DNA of 64,000 nucleotides, from the NCBI GenBank assembly GCA_030144725.1, contig JASKMD010000029.1, positions 186,001 through 250,000 of the forward strand. Reading direction: 5' to 3'. Every line of letters begins with the position of its first letter. Positions within the stretch are counted from its first letter, which is position 1. Positions 1 through 12,700 of the stretch are shown here, piece by piece. Source of the stretch: Haematococcus lacustris (lineage: Eukaryota; Chlorophyta; Chlorophyceae; Chlamydomonadales; Haematococcaceae). The translations under genes were made by a program, and so were the position numbers. The notes under the pieces are model-generated. The model worked only from the letters and a program-made list of their open reading frames with translations, made no database searches and was not told where the DNA came from.

Positions 1-30
1 CTGCAGTGGTTTGACCAGTCGGTGCTGCGG

Positions 31-318
31 TCTGCACCTCCAGCACCAGCAGGTAAGGTTGGGGCTGCACCTCCAGCACCAGCAGGTAAGGTTGGTGCTG
101 CACCTCCAGCACCAGCAGGTAAGGTTGGGGCTGCACCTCCAGCACCAGCAGGTAAGGTTGGGGCTGCACCTCCAGCACCAGCAGGTAAGGTTGGGGCTGC
201 ACCTCCAGCACCAGCAGGTAAGGTTGGGGCTGCACCTCCAGCACCAGCAGGTAAGGTTGGGGCTGCACCTCCAGCACCAGCAGGTAAGGTTGGGGCTGCA
301 CCTCCAGCACCACCAGGT
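31..318. repeat. 33-bp minisatellite, about 9 units
   Basis: A 33-bp unit containing CACCTCCAGCACCAGCAGG and GTAAGGTTGGGG is repeated about nine times with almost no divergence. The unit is a multiple of three, so it stays open in two plus-strand frames and gives 11-residue protein repeats, but nothing else supports coding. Each unit contains a CAG/GTAAGG string that resembles a splice donor, so it could derive from an amplified exon-intron junction. The array starts close to the window edge. Confidence 0.9.
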
Positions 319-995
319 GAGGCCTAGTGATCACAGGCACACTGTGTGCCTTGTATCGGCCGGTGAGTAACAGGCCCACCCATTTCCAGACTGTCCTTCG
401 ATCCCCATCTGCATCTGTCAGGCCTTGTCGCTTTGCTATGTAGTGCACCTCTAAGCTGCCATAGTTAATGCTGCAGGGAGGGTCTGGGCAAAGCACCAAC
501 AGCACGCGGACCGTGGCTTAAAAGCCCACCGGACACCCTTCCAGCCCCAAACCAGCTTGTCCCCTCCCTACCTGCCCCAGTAGGCCTTGAACTAAGGTTG
601 TCATGGGTTGCAGCTAGGTGCCTCTGCACTAGTGAACCCAACAGCACCCACTGCCGAGCCACCTGCCCTCCTGCTGCTGGTGTGGGCAGGCAGTAGCTGT
701 TGATGCCTATGCATATGCATTTGCATATGCATTTGCACATGAGCCCATGTGTGCAGAACAACAGGCCATGCTGCAAATTACTGCGTCTTGCCACACCCGC
801 TGGCCTGGCAGCCACAGTGGTCCTTGGCTGCATCAAAGTCCACCTGCAGGGGGGCCACAATCATCAGACAATGGAAGGCAGCGCATCTAATTGCACCGGT
901 TAGGCACCTACACTGAGCTCGCTGGGGACCCTGACAATCCTGACCAATGCAGGCTGCAGACATGGGCTGGGACTGCAGCTGGCGAAGGCGAGGGT
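319..995. other. No gene recognised
   Basis: I see no conserved protein motif or RNA gene here. A short run alternating CATATGCATTTG occurs near 705-740. The minus-strand open frames are shadows of the neighbouring CAAG tract. Confidence 0.5.
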
Positions 996-1292
<297 letters not shown>

Positions 1293-1345
1293 TGCTTTGC
1301 ACAGTCTTTGCACAGTCTGTGCTTTGCACAGTCTGTGTTGCCTCC

Positions 1346-2759
1346 AGGGGCCAGAGGCAAGGGCTGTGCAGCCTGAGGCTGCAGCGAGACGCACACCTGG
1401 GCCTGTTGTTGGGCATGGCCAGGCCTGGCACTTGTTTGCTGATGGACGGAGCATGGACCTGCACCATAGATGCCGAGATAGCCTATTGGGAAATGCTAGA
1501 GATGGCCTATGCCCTGTACCATGCGACACACATGGTTATGGCAATGTCAGGGACAACGTTCACGTACTGACCTTGTCCTGCTCCCCGTTTCAACATTTCG
1601 TTGTCCTTGTTGACTATTGCCAGAGTCAGCTGCACGGGTGAGTCAGTGGGCCACCATCATCACCGCCACTGGCATGCGTTGAGCTGTGCTGGGGTGTGAC
1701 GCACAAGTGGCCCACAGCCTGCTCACCTTAACCACAGTGTGGCCCGGGCTCCGCTGCCCGCTGCTCAGTGTGTGGCGCTAGGTCAGGGGCAGGACTCACC
1801 AGCAGTGCCTGGTACCTAAGGCAGGGGCTCCTGACATGGGCTCCATCACATCCATGTCCTGGTCATCATCTGCATGCACACAGGACGGGCCTGACATGGT
1901 GCAGGCATTCATGACATGTAGCTGACATGGTGCAGCATGTTGGGGCTATGCTTGCTGCCATCATGCGCGACTTGTAGCCAGCCGGCAGCCCAGCAGGTCA
2001 GGCAGCACACCTGCGTCAGCCTCATCACCAGTGTCGTCAGACAGTGTCGTCAGACAACTCCCTGGTGCCACGTGCTTGCTCTGCGTTGAGGCAACGCATG
2101 AGCACGCGTCCCAGGGCATCAGGACCACCCGCTGGGGGCTGGCAGGTGCAACACGACCACTTCCCGTCGCACCTGTTTCAGCTGTGCCACATACTCTTGG
2201 CTGCAGCCCAGGCTCTGGCTTGATTCCTGACCGGCAGCACAAGGGTAGGACAGCAGCAGGACAGTGAGGGTGGGGAGCAGCCAGGTGCGCAGTGGCAGAC
2301 ATGACACCTCAGGGCTGGATGCAGCAGGGGTGTGCATGCAGGGGTGCAATGGGTCAGGGGGGCTTGCCATAGTTTGTGCACGTGCGCACTGGCAGGCTGG
2401 CTGGCACTAGGATGCACTGCGCACAGTCCAGATGTGCCATGTTGCGTCAGGGAGTGCTTCATGTGTGGCTGTGTGACTGACTTGCCTTCATGCAACAGGT
2501 TTCAGCAGGTATTGCTCAAACCAATCATCTGTGCTCCCAGCCCTGAAACTCAGTTCAGCCCTGAGACATCACAGTGCTCAAGCTCTGGCTGAGGGGCAGA
2601 GAGTGGGTATGAGGCACCATCATGAGGGGTGGCGCCCGCTTCAACATGCCCTTTTGTGACACCCTGCTGCGCACATGGCTCCTGCTGCCCCTTCGAGCTG
2701 TGAGTGCAGACAACAGCTCCAGACAGCAGCACCAGTCATACAGCAGCACTGGCACTGCA
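1346..2759. other. No gene recognised
   Basis: GC-rich sequence without a protein family I recognise on either strand. Small direct repeats occur, for example GTGTCGTCAGACA twice near 2031-2056 and a GACATGGTGCAG motif near 1892-1935. It ends at the target-site duplication of the hAT element. Confidence 0.45.
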
Positions 2760-3261
2760 GCTGGCATCAGGGTTCGACCCCCCGTACGGGGCCCGTACTT
2801 GTGACCCATTTTGGCGAGGGCCCCCGTAACTGGGCCGAAGGCCCAGTACGGGGGCCCGTGATTTTCAAAAATTGGGTTACGGGGGGGAGTTCACGGGCTA
2901 TCTACGGGCGCCTGTTATTCTTAGTTGCGCCCGTACATATCTCAAACCTAACTCACGGCTGCGTTATCAGATATGGGGAGCCAGGCAAGAAAGTAAGGCA
3001 GACTCCGTCGGACCAGCGACAGATGACAATTCAGATGGCGCTTGGTGGGTACCATCGCATCGTTGACATCTTCGACGTTGACATCTCCGCGTTCACATGT
3101 TAACTCATGTTAACTTCTTGAACCGCGCAGACCACGCAGCCCGCAATCCCGCCTTTCCCTATGAAACTGGCCTTGTCAGCCCAATGCGCCCAATGCGTGG
3201 AGGATTAAACTGGTTTGGGGTAGAATATGTCTGATAATTATCATTTAGCATTCTTAATAAG

Positions 3262-3494
3262 TGCTGCAGCAGGTCCTGCACGTCAGCAGCAGCAGGGCAG
3301 CATCACGGTAGCAGCAGCAGGGCAGCAGCATAATGGCAGTGGAGCAGCAGCAGGGCAGCAGCTGCAGCAGCATGGCTGCAGCAGCAGGAGGGTAGCAGCA
3401 GCAGGGCAGTAGCAGCATCAGCAGGGCTGCGCAGCAGCAGCAGCAGCAGAGCAGCAGCAGGGCAGCGGCAGCAGCAGCAGGGCAGCATCAGGGC
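3262..3494. repeat. Imperfect (GCAGCA)n/(GGGCAGCAGCA)n tract inside the hAT element
   Basis: Interrupted CAG-type triplet repeats with GGGCAG interruptions. They keep several frames open and produce spurious Gln- or Ala-rich reading frames. Confidence 0.85.
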
Positions 3495-3617
3495 TAAAAT
3501 GCTGCCATGCTGCTGCTAAAGTGCTGCACCATCGGCAGCAGCAGCGGCAGTGAAGCTACAGCAGGGCAGCAGCGGCAGCGGTGTTGTGGGGCCACTCAGC
3601 CATGTCCTTTGCCCCAG

Positions 3618-4008
3618 CTCCAGTTTGCCACTCACAGTGGGGCACCAGCTATGCCGCATGACTTCAGTGCCACCCGTTTCTTCAATGCCGCCCTTTACTC
3701 TATTAGCCAAACCCTCCTCACTCAACAGCTACGCAGCTGTACGAGCCAGCCCCTATTCAGCTTGTTAGCTGACAGCAGCACGGACGTGGGAACTGAGGAC
3801 CATTTGCTCCTCTACGTGCGCTATCTGGAGCCATCGTCCTTTATCTACCGCACCTCTTTCTTATGCGCTGTCAAAGTGGTGGGGCCACATCTGAGCACAT
3901 CACAGCTGTCATACTGCGTGTGATTGACACCCTCAGCCTAGATGTTGGCAAGCTTGTGGCTTTCTGCTCTGTTGGTGCCAGAACCTTCATGGGGGCTCAC
4001 AATGGGGT
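3618..4008 (+). pseudogene. Broken hAT-family transposase remnant
   Basis: Plus-strand translation gives motifs typical of hAT-type (ZNF862/DUF4371-like) transposases: FSLLADSSTDVG, then HLLLYVRYLEP and RTSFLCAVKVV near 3755-3880. After a frameshift near 3880-3890 comes AVILRVIDTLSLDVGKLVAF, followed by the CS-GA region and TFMGAHNGV (to about 4008). The family motif C-S-D-G-A reads C-S-V-G-A here, so an otherwise conserved acidic residue is lost. Only a small middle portion of a normal transposase survives. Position and strand agree with the element boundaries. Confidence 0.75.
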
Positions 4009-4303
4009 CATGGGGGCTCACAATGGGGGGAAGCGCGCGCGCAAGAAGAGCATGAGTGAGAGCATGAGTCAAGTGATGAAGTGGATGAGGCCTTGTTTGG
4101 CGCGGAGGCAGGTGGTGTCCCAGAGGACACCTTTGAAGCCTCCTTGTTAGCTGCTGTAAGCTAACATGCCTCTTCCAAGCCGGCCGCAGGCCGGCAAAAT
4201 TTTTGGGGTATGAACAGTGTATAGGGTCCCCGTAGTTTACCCTGACATCAGTTAAGGGCGCCCTTAGACCAGATATCACCAACTGTCGAACCCTGGCTGG
4301 CAT

Positions 4304-5399
4304 ATGCCTGCGGCTGAGTGGGCGGTGCCTCACACCCACCTGAATGGGTGGCACCAAAACATCAGCCACAAAGAGCCCGCCTCCAGCCCCTGAGGTGTTC
4401 CATGCCCCCATGCCCCTGGCCTGGTCCCGCCTAGCCCCCATGCCCCAGCTGGCACACCTGCAGGCAAGGCATGGCGCGGGAGGTGGCTGAATCCTCATCC
4501 ATCTCGCCAGCAGCAGGGGCTGGTGCAGCAGTGCAGCAGCAGGCTGGGATGGCCCTGCACCCCCAAACAACAACAGCACCAGCACCAGCAGCAGTGCCAC
4601 AGAATTGGGCTATGCTGACAGTTCAAGCGGCTGCTCAAGGTGGACTCGGGCATCTACCTGCAATACCAGGCAGTAAGCCAGGGTAAGCATACCCATGGAG
4701 CTGGCAGCAGCAGAGGCATGGACTGAGTGGCAAAAAAAGTATGCGTAGCCTGACGCCCCTACCCTGCCCCTACCCCCTACCGTCCTGACGCCCCTACCCT
4801 TGCTGGAGCTCGCCTCTTTCAGCCACGCACAGCAACAGAAGATTGCAATGCAAGGCAGGGTGCTCAACTCCACCCCTACCCCAGGCATGAGAGAACCACC
4901 CACACTCTACCATTCCAAACTCATACCCACCTCTAGGCCACTCCTCCATGCGCTTGTATGCATCCTTGATCATGGGCATTTCACTGGCAGGGAGGCTTTG
5001 CTGCCCTTTGTCCAGGATCAGGCCAGACATCTGAGCGCAGCAGCAGTACTAATAGAGGCAAATGAGTCTGCGACAGTGAGGTGCAGGTGGGTCCATGTTG
5101 AGGGCTGATTTGCAGGTGCTGCATGCACGACTCAAGCGTATGACATGCCTGTGTTAGCTCTCGCAGGCATCGGCAGTGGCTGCGTCGGGTGGCAGCAGTG
5201 GCAACCCTATCCTGCTCACAGCGATATGCAGAGTCACATGAAGCCTGACTTGCCTTGTCTTGTCTTGTCTGTCTTGTGATGCAATCTCTTTTTGTTGTCC
5301 AGGGCAAGCACACCAGGGCACACGCAGATGCAGTGCACCTGCAAACAAGGCACCAGGGTGGCTGTGAAAGAGAACCTGCCCCATGGGGGGTCGTGGGGT
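4304..5399. other. No gene recognised
   Basis: Low-complexity runs of CCCCTACC occur at 4756-4800. Short open frames on both strands carry no family motif. The stretch 5100-5399 may be degraded 3' sequence of the Fanzor-like copy next to it, but I cannot show this. Confidence 0.4.
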
Positions 5400-6165
5400 C
5401 GTGGCACTGGGGGGGTAAAGCTTGGGCAGGGGGAGGGGGGGGCTCCTGGGCAGGGGGAGGGGGGTTGGGCGGCACCTCATGGCACCACATCAGGCCCCGC
5501 ACCTGCTGAGCATGCCGCTGGCTCCAGGCTGGGCGCACCAGCCGCTGAATCACCTGGCCTGCTGGGGGTACCCAGTCTGCGGGCCTAGGCCGGTCACGTG
5601 GCAGGCGCAGCTCACAAGGCTGGGGGCATGCACAGTTCAGCTGACACGGCTGGTGCGGAACTCATCCACGATCACAAGCCTGTGGGTCTGGGCCTGCTTG
5701 ACTGCTCCACCACCTTGCAGAACCCCTCCCGCACTCCCTTGGCCTTCCACCCACCCTGGCTGAAGCAGCCTGCTTCCAAGAACACTGCCATTCCCCTCAT
5801 TCGTCCAAAGTGCTGCCTGGACACCCAATCCATCCAGGGCCCCTTCTGGGACATAAGTCACAGTCTGACCCTGCAGCTGCTGCCATACAGGGATGCGGCC
5901 ATGTTGCTGCTGCTACACAGGGCCTACCACGCTGCATGTCCAACTTGCTTTTGGCCTTGGCGGAACTCATCCACGATCACCAGCCTGCCAGGTCTGGCAA
6001 ACGTGCTGGGCCTGCTAGGCTGCTCCACCACCTTGCAAAACCCATCCCGCACCGCCTTGGCCCTCCACCCACTCCACCGCCACACCCCCCTCACCCGGCC
6101 ATGGTCTGCTTGGACTCCCACTTCATTCCCGGCCCCGTTCAGGACATGAGTTACAAGCTACCTGG
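5400..6165 (-). pseudogene. Degenerate Fanzor/TnpB-like (OrfB) fragment with internal duplication
   Basis: Minus-strand frames contain LVIVDEFRTSRVS (about 5637-5675) followed, after a frameshift, by CELRLPRDRP, then PPAGQVIQRLVRPAWSQRHA and QQVRGLMWC (about 5515-5610). This is the same series of motifs as in the copy at 49185-50392. D-E-F/H-R-T-S before a Cys-poor ribbon and a V-R-G-L-x-W-C segment match the RuvC and zinc-ribbon part of TnpB/Fanzor nucleases. The segment around VVEQ-SRP-LVIVDEFR occurs twice, at about 5637-5760 and 5957-6080, so the fragment contains a tandem duplication. The second copy loses the T-S after the Arg. Frameshifts and stops show it is dead. Confidence 0.6.
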
Positions 6166-6789
6166 CTGCTGCTGGTTACTGCTGCGGGTCAGGGTCAGGG
6201 TCAGCTGCGCAGCTCAGAGGCATGCCAGTCACCATGTCAGCACGTGACATTGTGTACACCCGCACTCACATCACCTGCTGGCCACACAGTGGAGACACCA
6301 TGTCCAGTTTGCTGTTGGCCTAGGCCTAGCAGGTTGGACAGGCTAAGTGGTAGCCAAGCACTTGACTATCAACATCACCACCCCCTCAATCAAAACCATC
6401 ATCGCCACCATGAAGTGCTGTGATGAACCCAGTGTAACCGAGGGTAGGAGCGGGTGCGTTGGCAGCAAAACTCCTCGACCAGGAACCTCATCGGCATGAA
6501 CTAAGCACTAGCCATGCTCATGCAAGGGTCGTGGAAGCATGGACAACAATCCAGCGCTGGTGATAATAGCATGTGCGCTTCTGGCCACGTGGCACTGCAC
6601 ACCCATGCACATACATGCATGGCAGTTCTTGTGAGTGATGCAAGCCCTTAGCTTCACATCGCATATGCATACATGCATCGAGCATGGTGGTAGCTTGCTA
6701 ACAAGTGCCTCAAGTGCCAGGAGTCTTCTGGCAGCAATGTGCCGCAGCACCAGCCCCTCCAAGGCTGGCCCATGGGCCTGTGCTACGTC
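6166..6789. other. Downstream region of RDR; nothing else recognised
   Basis: Sequence between the Fanzor-like fragment and the RDR stop codon. It should contain the RDR 3' UTR. I find no TGTAA polyadenylation motif on the minus strand within about 600 bases of the stop, so the mRNA end is unresolved. Confidence 0.4.
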
Positions 6790-9700
6790 CTACCGGCCCT
6801 TGCCCTTCCCGCGGCCCCTACCCCTCTTCCCCCGGCCCCGCCCCCGGCCGGCCCCTGACGGTGCAAGGCTCGCACACTCTGGTGCTGGGTCGATGCAGTG
6901 GTCTCCAGCCTGCTGCTGCGGGGAGGTGCAGGGTGCCTGCGGCAGCTGGGCCTCATTGCTGACCGTGGGATTGGCCAACTCCTCCTCCTCCTCTTCATCC
7001 AGCATGTCCGCCCACTTGAACCCCATGAGCGCCCCTGGCTGCGGGGCTGTGCAGGAAGGCTGTGGTGGGAGGGCCGCGGCGACGGGCTCTGCGCCGCCTG
7101 CCCCTTGGTGGCCGGTGAGCCCTGCAGAGAGCCCTTGAGGTTGGCGGCTGCCTTGCTGCGGCTGGAGTGACACAGCGGTGGCTGGGACAGGCACTGGAGC
7201 TCTTGTTTGAGGGGCCGCCGGTGGGAGCTGGAGGGCATTGTGTGCCGCTGATGACTGGCTTGATTGCTGGGCGTGATGATTGTGCGGTGGTGCCTGCGCG
7301 AGCTGCGGGATGCTCACAGACTTCGTCACGTCCAGCTTGCCCTGCTCTACCAACCACTTCAGCAGGATGTCCATGGTCAGCCAGCCAAAGCTCAGCAGCC
7401 GCATGCCCGATGGGTTTGCCGCGGTCAGGGCAGCCAGCCGACTGCTGCCTGTGATGGTGGTGGCCCCCCGCAGCCCATCAGGGCAAGCGACCCCGGCGCC
7501 ACTCTGAACCTCACCGTCGCCATCGTCCCCCAAACTTGCGCCAGGGTCACCTGCTGCCTCCACGGATAATCCCTCCTCCCCCATGCCATCCTCCTCCTCA
7601 AGCACTGATGGATTAGCTAAGAGCGCGAAGCGGCTGGCGCTGGTGGGATCACCGCGGCCTGGCCTGCCTGGCGCGCTGCCACTGCGACCTCCTCGAATTG
7701 CGCGAGCTGTGAAACCCGCGCATGGGGCCTGCGACTGCCAGCCATAGATGCCTCGGTCTTGCAGCCCAGCACCATTGCCGCAGGGGGCGGGTGCAGCGCC
7801 GTGATTCGCCTCTCGAGCTTGCTGCAGTGCTGCCTCCCGCTCCGCAGCCACGGCGGCCGGGTGGTACTGGGGGTCGTAGGCTGCCGTGTACCAGGCTGAC
7901 GCCCGCACCACCAGCGCACGGTCCACGGGCTGCTTCCCGGCCAGAGCTGCGGCCACCCTGGCAGCGTTGCGGCGCTGGCGGTAGGAGCCCAGCCCGCTGG
8001 CCTCAACCCCGGTCGTCGAGCCTGCCTCCTGCTCAGCCCCGGCCTCGCGAACCAGGTCGTCGAGGGTCAGGCTGCCGACTGCCCCCACACCAAGGGTTAC
8101 GGCCTCCTTGGCTGCCTCGTCCAGGATGTCCAGCGAGGGGGAACTGGAGGCGCTGGGGTTGAGCAGGGAGGGCCAGGTGCTGGCCTGGCTGCTGCCCGGT
8201 GCAGGCAGGGAGCTGAAGGTGCGCAGGAAGCGGCGCCGCACCACACCCACCTCCAGCAGCAGCTGCGACCGCAACGGACAGACCAAGTGCTGGGCACGGT
8301 GCGGGTGGAGGGTTGAGGCCGGCATGGGGACAGCTCAGGAATGGAAGGAATGTGAGATGAGAATGTGAAATGGAATGTCAGGATGTCGGGATGTCAGTAA
8401 TGTGAAATGGCACAGAGGTAACGTGCTGAGAGGCACAGGGGCAGTGATGAGGCATGGCAAGCGAGCTTCTACTCCCCGATGCAAACCCATCCATTCTGCA
8501 CACCCACCACCCTCACCTGCTGTCTTAGGTCCATCTTCTTCTGTTTGTGAATGTTGACCGTGTCAATGACCCAGCCAGTCAGCAACTCCTCCTCAACCAT
8601 GCAGCCGTACTTGTTCAGCAGCCTGCAGCCAGAGGGTTGGGGCAGACAAGCCCCATATGTGACAGCTCAATCACAAACCCTAGGCACATGGAGTGGGACA
8701 CTGCTGTAGTCACAGCACAGCACAAGGAGTGGGACACTGCCACAACAGCAAGAACGGGACGCTGCCACTGCCGCCATTCCAACAGCTTTATGCCTAGACG
8801 TCTACTTCAGGGCAGCTGCAGAGCACCCCAGCAGGCCTTGAGCCTGCTCCCTGCCTCCACTACTGCCCCGCTCCCCTTACTTGACTAGCTCCACGTTGTA
8901 TTCCTTGCACAGCGCCACCGCCCACTGCAGCTCCTGAGCCCAGCCCGGCTCGTTCGCCAGCACCAGCCGTGGATCAGGCCGGGTGACGGCTGCGCTGGCT
9001 GCGGCCCTCAGCTGCTCCTCTGTCAGGCGGTGGGGGTGGGCGCGTGGGCGGGCTACGTGGCTGCTTACACTGCTTGCCCAGTCATAGATCTTGCCGAGAA
9101 TTGTGTGCGACTGGATGCTGAGCTTGTTGGCATTCTCCATGTAGTGTGGGTAGGCCTGCATGGGAAGGGATGGGGCCGGGATGGAATGGCGACATGAGGC
9201 AGGCTTTCATTGCACGCTCATACCAGATGATCAGTTGCTCTAAACACAGATATTAGTGCTGCTGCTGTAGAACATGAAAGAAAGGAAAGGAAAACTAACT
9301 AAGGGGGGAAGGCACAATGGAGCAGGACCCAGCGTTCAAACATTACACTAACCAAAAGGTGACATGGCCATAGGGTCAAGTGAGGTCAAGGGCTGATTGG
9401 CACCGCCCGGCCTTCACCTTGGGCCGCTCATGCTCTTCAAGGGGGATGGGCACACACGTCTTGGCGTAGTCCACGGCCATGCTGTGCTTGTCGCTGAGGC
9501 GCAGGCAGCCCTGAGCTCGAGCTCCCAGGGGGTGCTGGTCAGCCAGTGCCACCCAGGCGTTGGCAATCATGCCCAGGCTGTCGTGCACCTGTGACCATGG
9601 GCATCGCAGCCAGAATGCCGCTCACACACCCCGCAAGCAGCAGGCTCATAGAGGGTAGAGAGTAATACTGTGCGGTGATTGCTGATGGTAGGGCCAGGGC

Positions 9701-12700
9701 CATGGCCAGGGCCATGGCCAGGGCCAAGGTGTAGGCCAAAGAGCACGGACCTGAAACTCCTTGAACATGTCCACCAGGTGGCGCACAGGGTCCGCCATCA
9801 AGTTCTTCGTCTGCACCCCAACAACCAGCAGCAGGCAGCAAGCAGGCCGTGTAGCCCCTGGCATGGCCAGGATCGCAGTAACAGCGCGTGGCAGCCTGCT
9901 ACTGCCACACAGTTTGAAAAAACCACACGCGCATGCATGGCTGCATGCAAGACCCCTGTCACTCTTGTCCCCAACGCAGGAGCAGCATTGGCATCTGGGG
10001 CACAACCGCATTGCTGGCGGAGCTTTACTGGAGCTACTGGAGCAGCGTTGCTGGCGGGGGGTTCCAGTATACATCCCAATGCTGCATGGCAAGCAAGGCC
10101 CTGAGGGCAGTCCCAGGCAGAGGGCAGTGAGGGCTCACCACGCTGTCCTCCAGCAGGCCCTCATAGCAGGCAGGCTCAGCAGTGGTGGGCCACTCACGGT
10201 CCTGATCCATGGGCAGCACCTGCCAGTAGCAGCGATAGATCAGGCCGGACCACAGTCAAGCGGATGCCTGAACAGGAAGGCGGTGACAGGCTGTGCAATG
10301 GCCAGAGCAGCAGCCCTGGTAGCCACTGTTCACTGTCCACTGCCTCACTGCCAAGGCTGTCCTGGGTAAATGGTTTGGTGTAAACGCTTGCAAAAACACA
10401 CATGCAGCATACTCTGAGTGCCCATCTGAGTGCAGATCAGAGTCAGAGATCAGTGATCCAGGATCAGTTGGTCCCAGTGAACCTGAGGGTCACAGCCCAC
10501 AGAAGTGAACTGATCAGGGACTCAGTGACCAACCACAGGTCGCAAGCAACATGAGGGCGACAAGTGCAGGCCTAGCCCTGACCAACCCAGCAAGGCCGCT
10601 CCGATGCCCAGATCAGTACAGCGCCTTAGCAGGTCCATCCATTGCCCAAGACAGATAACTATGCCCTCGCCCTCAGGCATACATTAGGGAGTGGAGCAGC
10701 CCCTGGGCATGCCCTTGCTACCCTCCCACCATACCCATTGCCCTGATCAGTACAGCGCCTTCGAGCCCAGCCAGACAGCCTGGCTGGCCTACCTGGGAGT
10801 CCCAGCAGCAGAAGTACTGGTCACCATCCAGGTCACTGCCGGCGATGGTGTTGGCGTGCGGTCTGCAGGCAGTGGGGCGGCAGCGCCAGAGGTGGGCTAC
10901 AACCTCCCAGTGTATGTGTGGCCAGCGTGTGGCAGTAGGCAGTGCCTGTCGCCATGCCAAGCAGCTGTGCAGTGGCAGCAGTGGTGTTAGGCTGCCAGGC
11001 TGTGCCTGGAGTGCACCTTTCCACGTTGATGGGGAAGACCACCACGTTGACCAGGTGCATCAGCTCCTTGCGCTTGGTGCCGCGCAGCACTCTGATGTCT
11101 CCCGGGTGAAGGCAGGGGTTCTTGGTCACCATCACCCTGGACGCATACACAGCCAGAAGCAGGAGCAGCAGCAGCAGGAGTAGCAACAGGAGCAGGAGCA
11201 GCAGGACCAGCAGGAACAGCAGCGGTAGCAGCAGGAGCAACAGCAGGAGTAGCGACAGGAGCAGCAGCAGGAGGAGCAGCAGGAGCAGCAGCAGCAGCAG
11301 GAGTAGCAGCAGGAGCAGCAGCAAGAGCAGCAGCGGGATGTGCATCCAGGAGTTCCAACAGTGAGGGTCAGCAGGCTGTGAGGCGGTGCATTGTGTTGTG
11401 CTCAGCTGCAAGGCAGTAAGATGGGCAGGCAGCCGTGCATAGGGAGGTGGGCCGCCTGGCTGTGATCCCCACCAGCTGCCCTCCACCACGAACGGCTCCT
11501 CCCCAGGGCGCTGCACCTGGAGGAACACCTGCACCACAGCAGCAGGCAGCCACATGGCCCTGAGGCAGTTAGCAGGGGACAGGCAGGCAGGAAGGTGGAG
11601 ATGCAGGCAATGCCCATTGTCCATGTCTATGTGAACAGCCATCACAGTGGATGAGCAACACCTCACCACCACAAAGAAAGAGAGCCGGCAGCCAGCAACA
11701 ACAGCCAAGGCAATGAGGCTGGCCTAGCTCATCAGGCTCATGCCAGTGCCACCGGGGGCTGTGACGACCAAGACTGCAGTGGCGTGTGCTGACTCCAGTG
11801 CCGTGTCTGACCTCATTCTCGCCCAGGATGCCGGTCTCATCGATGACACCAAACAAGAAGGCTGAGTGGTGCAGCTTGATGCGGTGCTTTGCGCGTAGCA
11901 GCTGCAGCGAGTGCACCCTCACGTGCTGCAGCCAACAAGCAGGAGCAAGGTCAGTCAGCAGCAGGAGCAAGGCAGCAAGAGGGGGCGCTAGCGAGTCACA
12001 AGGTGAGCAGGACGAGGTACAGTCCATGCACTGAACTGCCTGCAAAAGTAATGCAGCGGCCTAACCCAGTTGTTGTCTCCCCGCTTTTAGCCCGTGCTGC
12101 CCTACCCATGCCTGCCTGAACCTGCGTGCCCACGCCTGTCATGTCCTGTCGGCTATGGAATCCTCTGTCTTGCCACGCACACTGAGCAGACGGTGCATGA
12201 GGGGCTCGTGCGTATCGATGCCCGCCAGCAGCGCGGCCTGCATCATTCGCGCCAGGTGGTTCTCGAGGCACCCTAGCGAACGCAATGTGCGCGAGGCTGC
12301 CACACGGTCCTCGAGCATGGCATCCAGCTCAGCCACCATCTCCTGTGCCCGCATCATGAAGATCTGCGGTCACAGCCATGCTCAAACACAGCAGTCCAAG
12401 CTCCTGCAGCTGCAATGAGATGTGCCTGACTGCACCACTCGACTGTCATGTGTTAAGTGTGCCAGGATGCACAGGAACGCTCAGCGTGAAAGGACAGGCG
12501 CTTAGATGCAACATTATGACATTTACACTGTGAAAGCAATACTTCTCAATGTGAACAGCAATCACCTGCACTGCCCTCAGCTGATGTCGGACACCGACCA
12601 CTGAACACACAGCTGGGCACATGCTAGACCTGTCAGTCTGAATCCTTTCCCTAAATTCTTCAGAGGCTTGTGGCTGCCTTGCAACAGTGCCGCACCTGTC

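Larger units (their letters stand above)
2768..4295 (+). mobile_element. hAT-type DNA transposon with terminal inverted repeats and 8-bp target duplication
   Basis: The element begins CAGGGTTCGAC at 2768 and ends with the inverse, GTCGAACCCTG, at 4295. It is flanked on both sides by the identical 8-mer GCTGGCAT (2760-2767 and 4296-4303). Eight-bp duplications and CAGGG-type ends are hallmarks of the hAT superfamily. The subterminal part (about 2775-2960) is full of short palindromic CCCGTAC/GTACGGG motifs, likely transposase binding sites (inference). Inside lie a CAG-type repeat tract and a broken hAT transposase, so at about 1.5 kb this is a shortened, non-autonomous copy. The exact target duplication suggests fairly recent insertion. 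Confidence 0.88.

Noticed and set aside
6790..8325. A separate 511-codon gene starting at ATG 8325
   Set aside because: The conserved RDR C-terminal motifs (VRASAWYTAAYDPQYHP, LSFGWLTMD) and in-phase acceptors at 8289 or 8262 show it is the last RDR exon; the ATG lies upstream of the splice acceptor.
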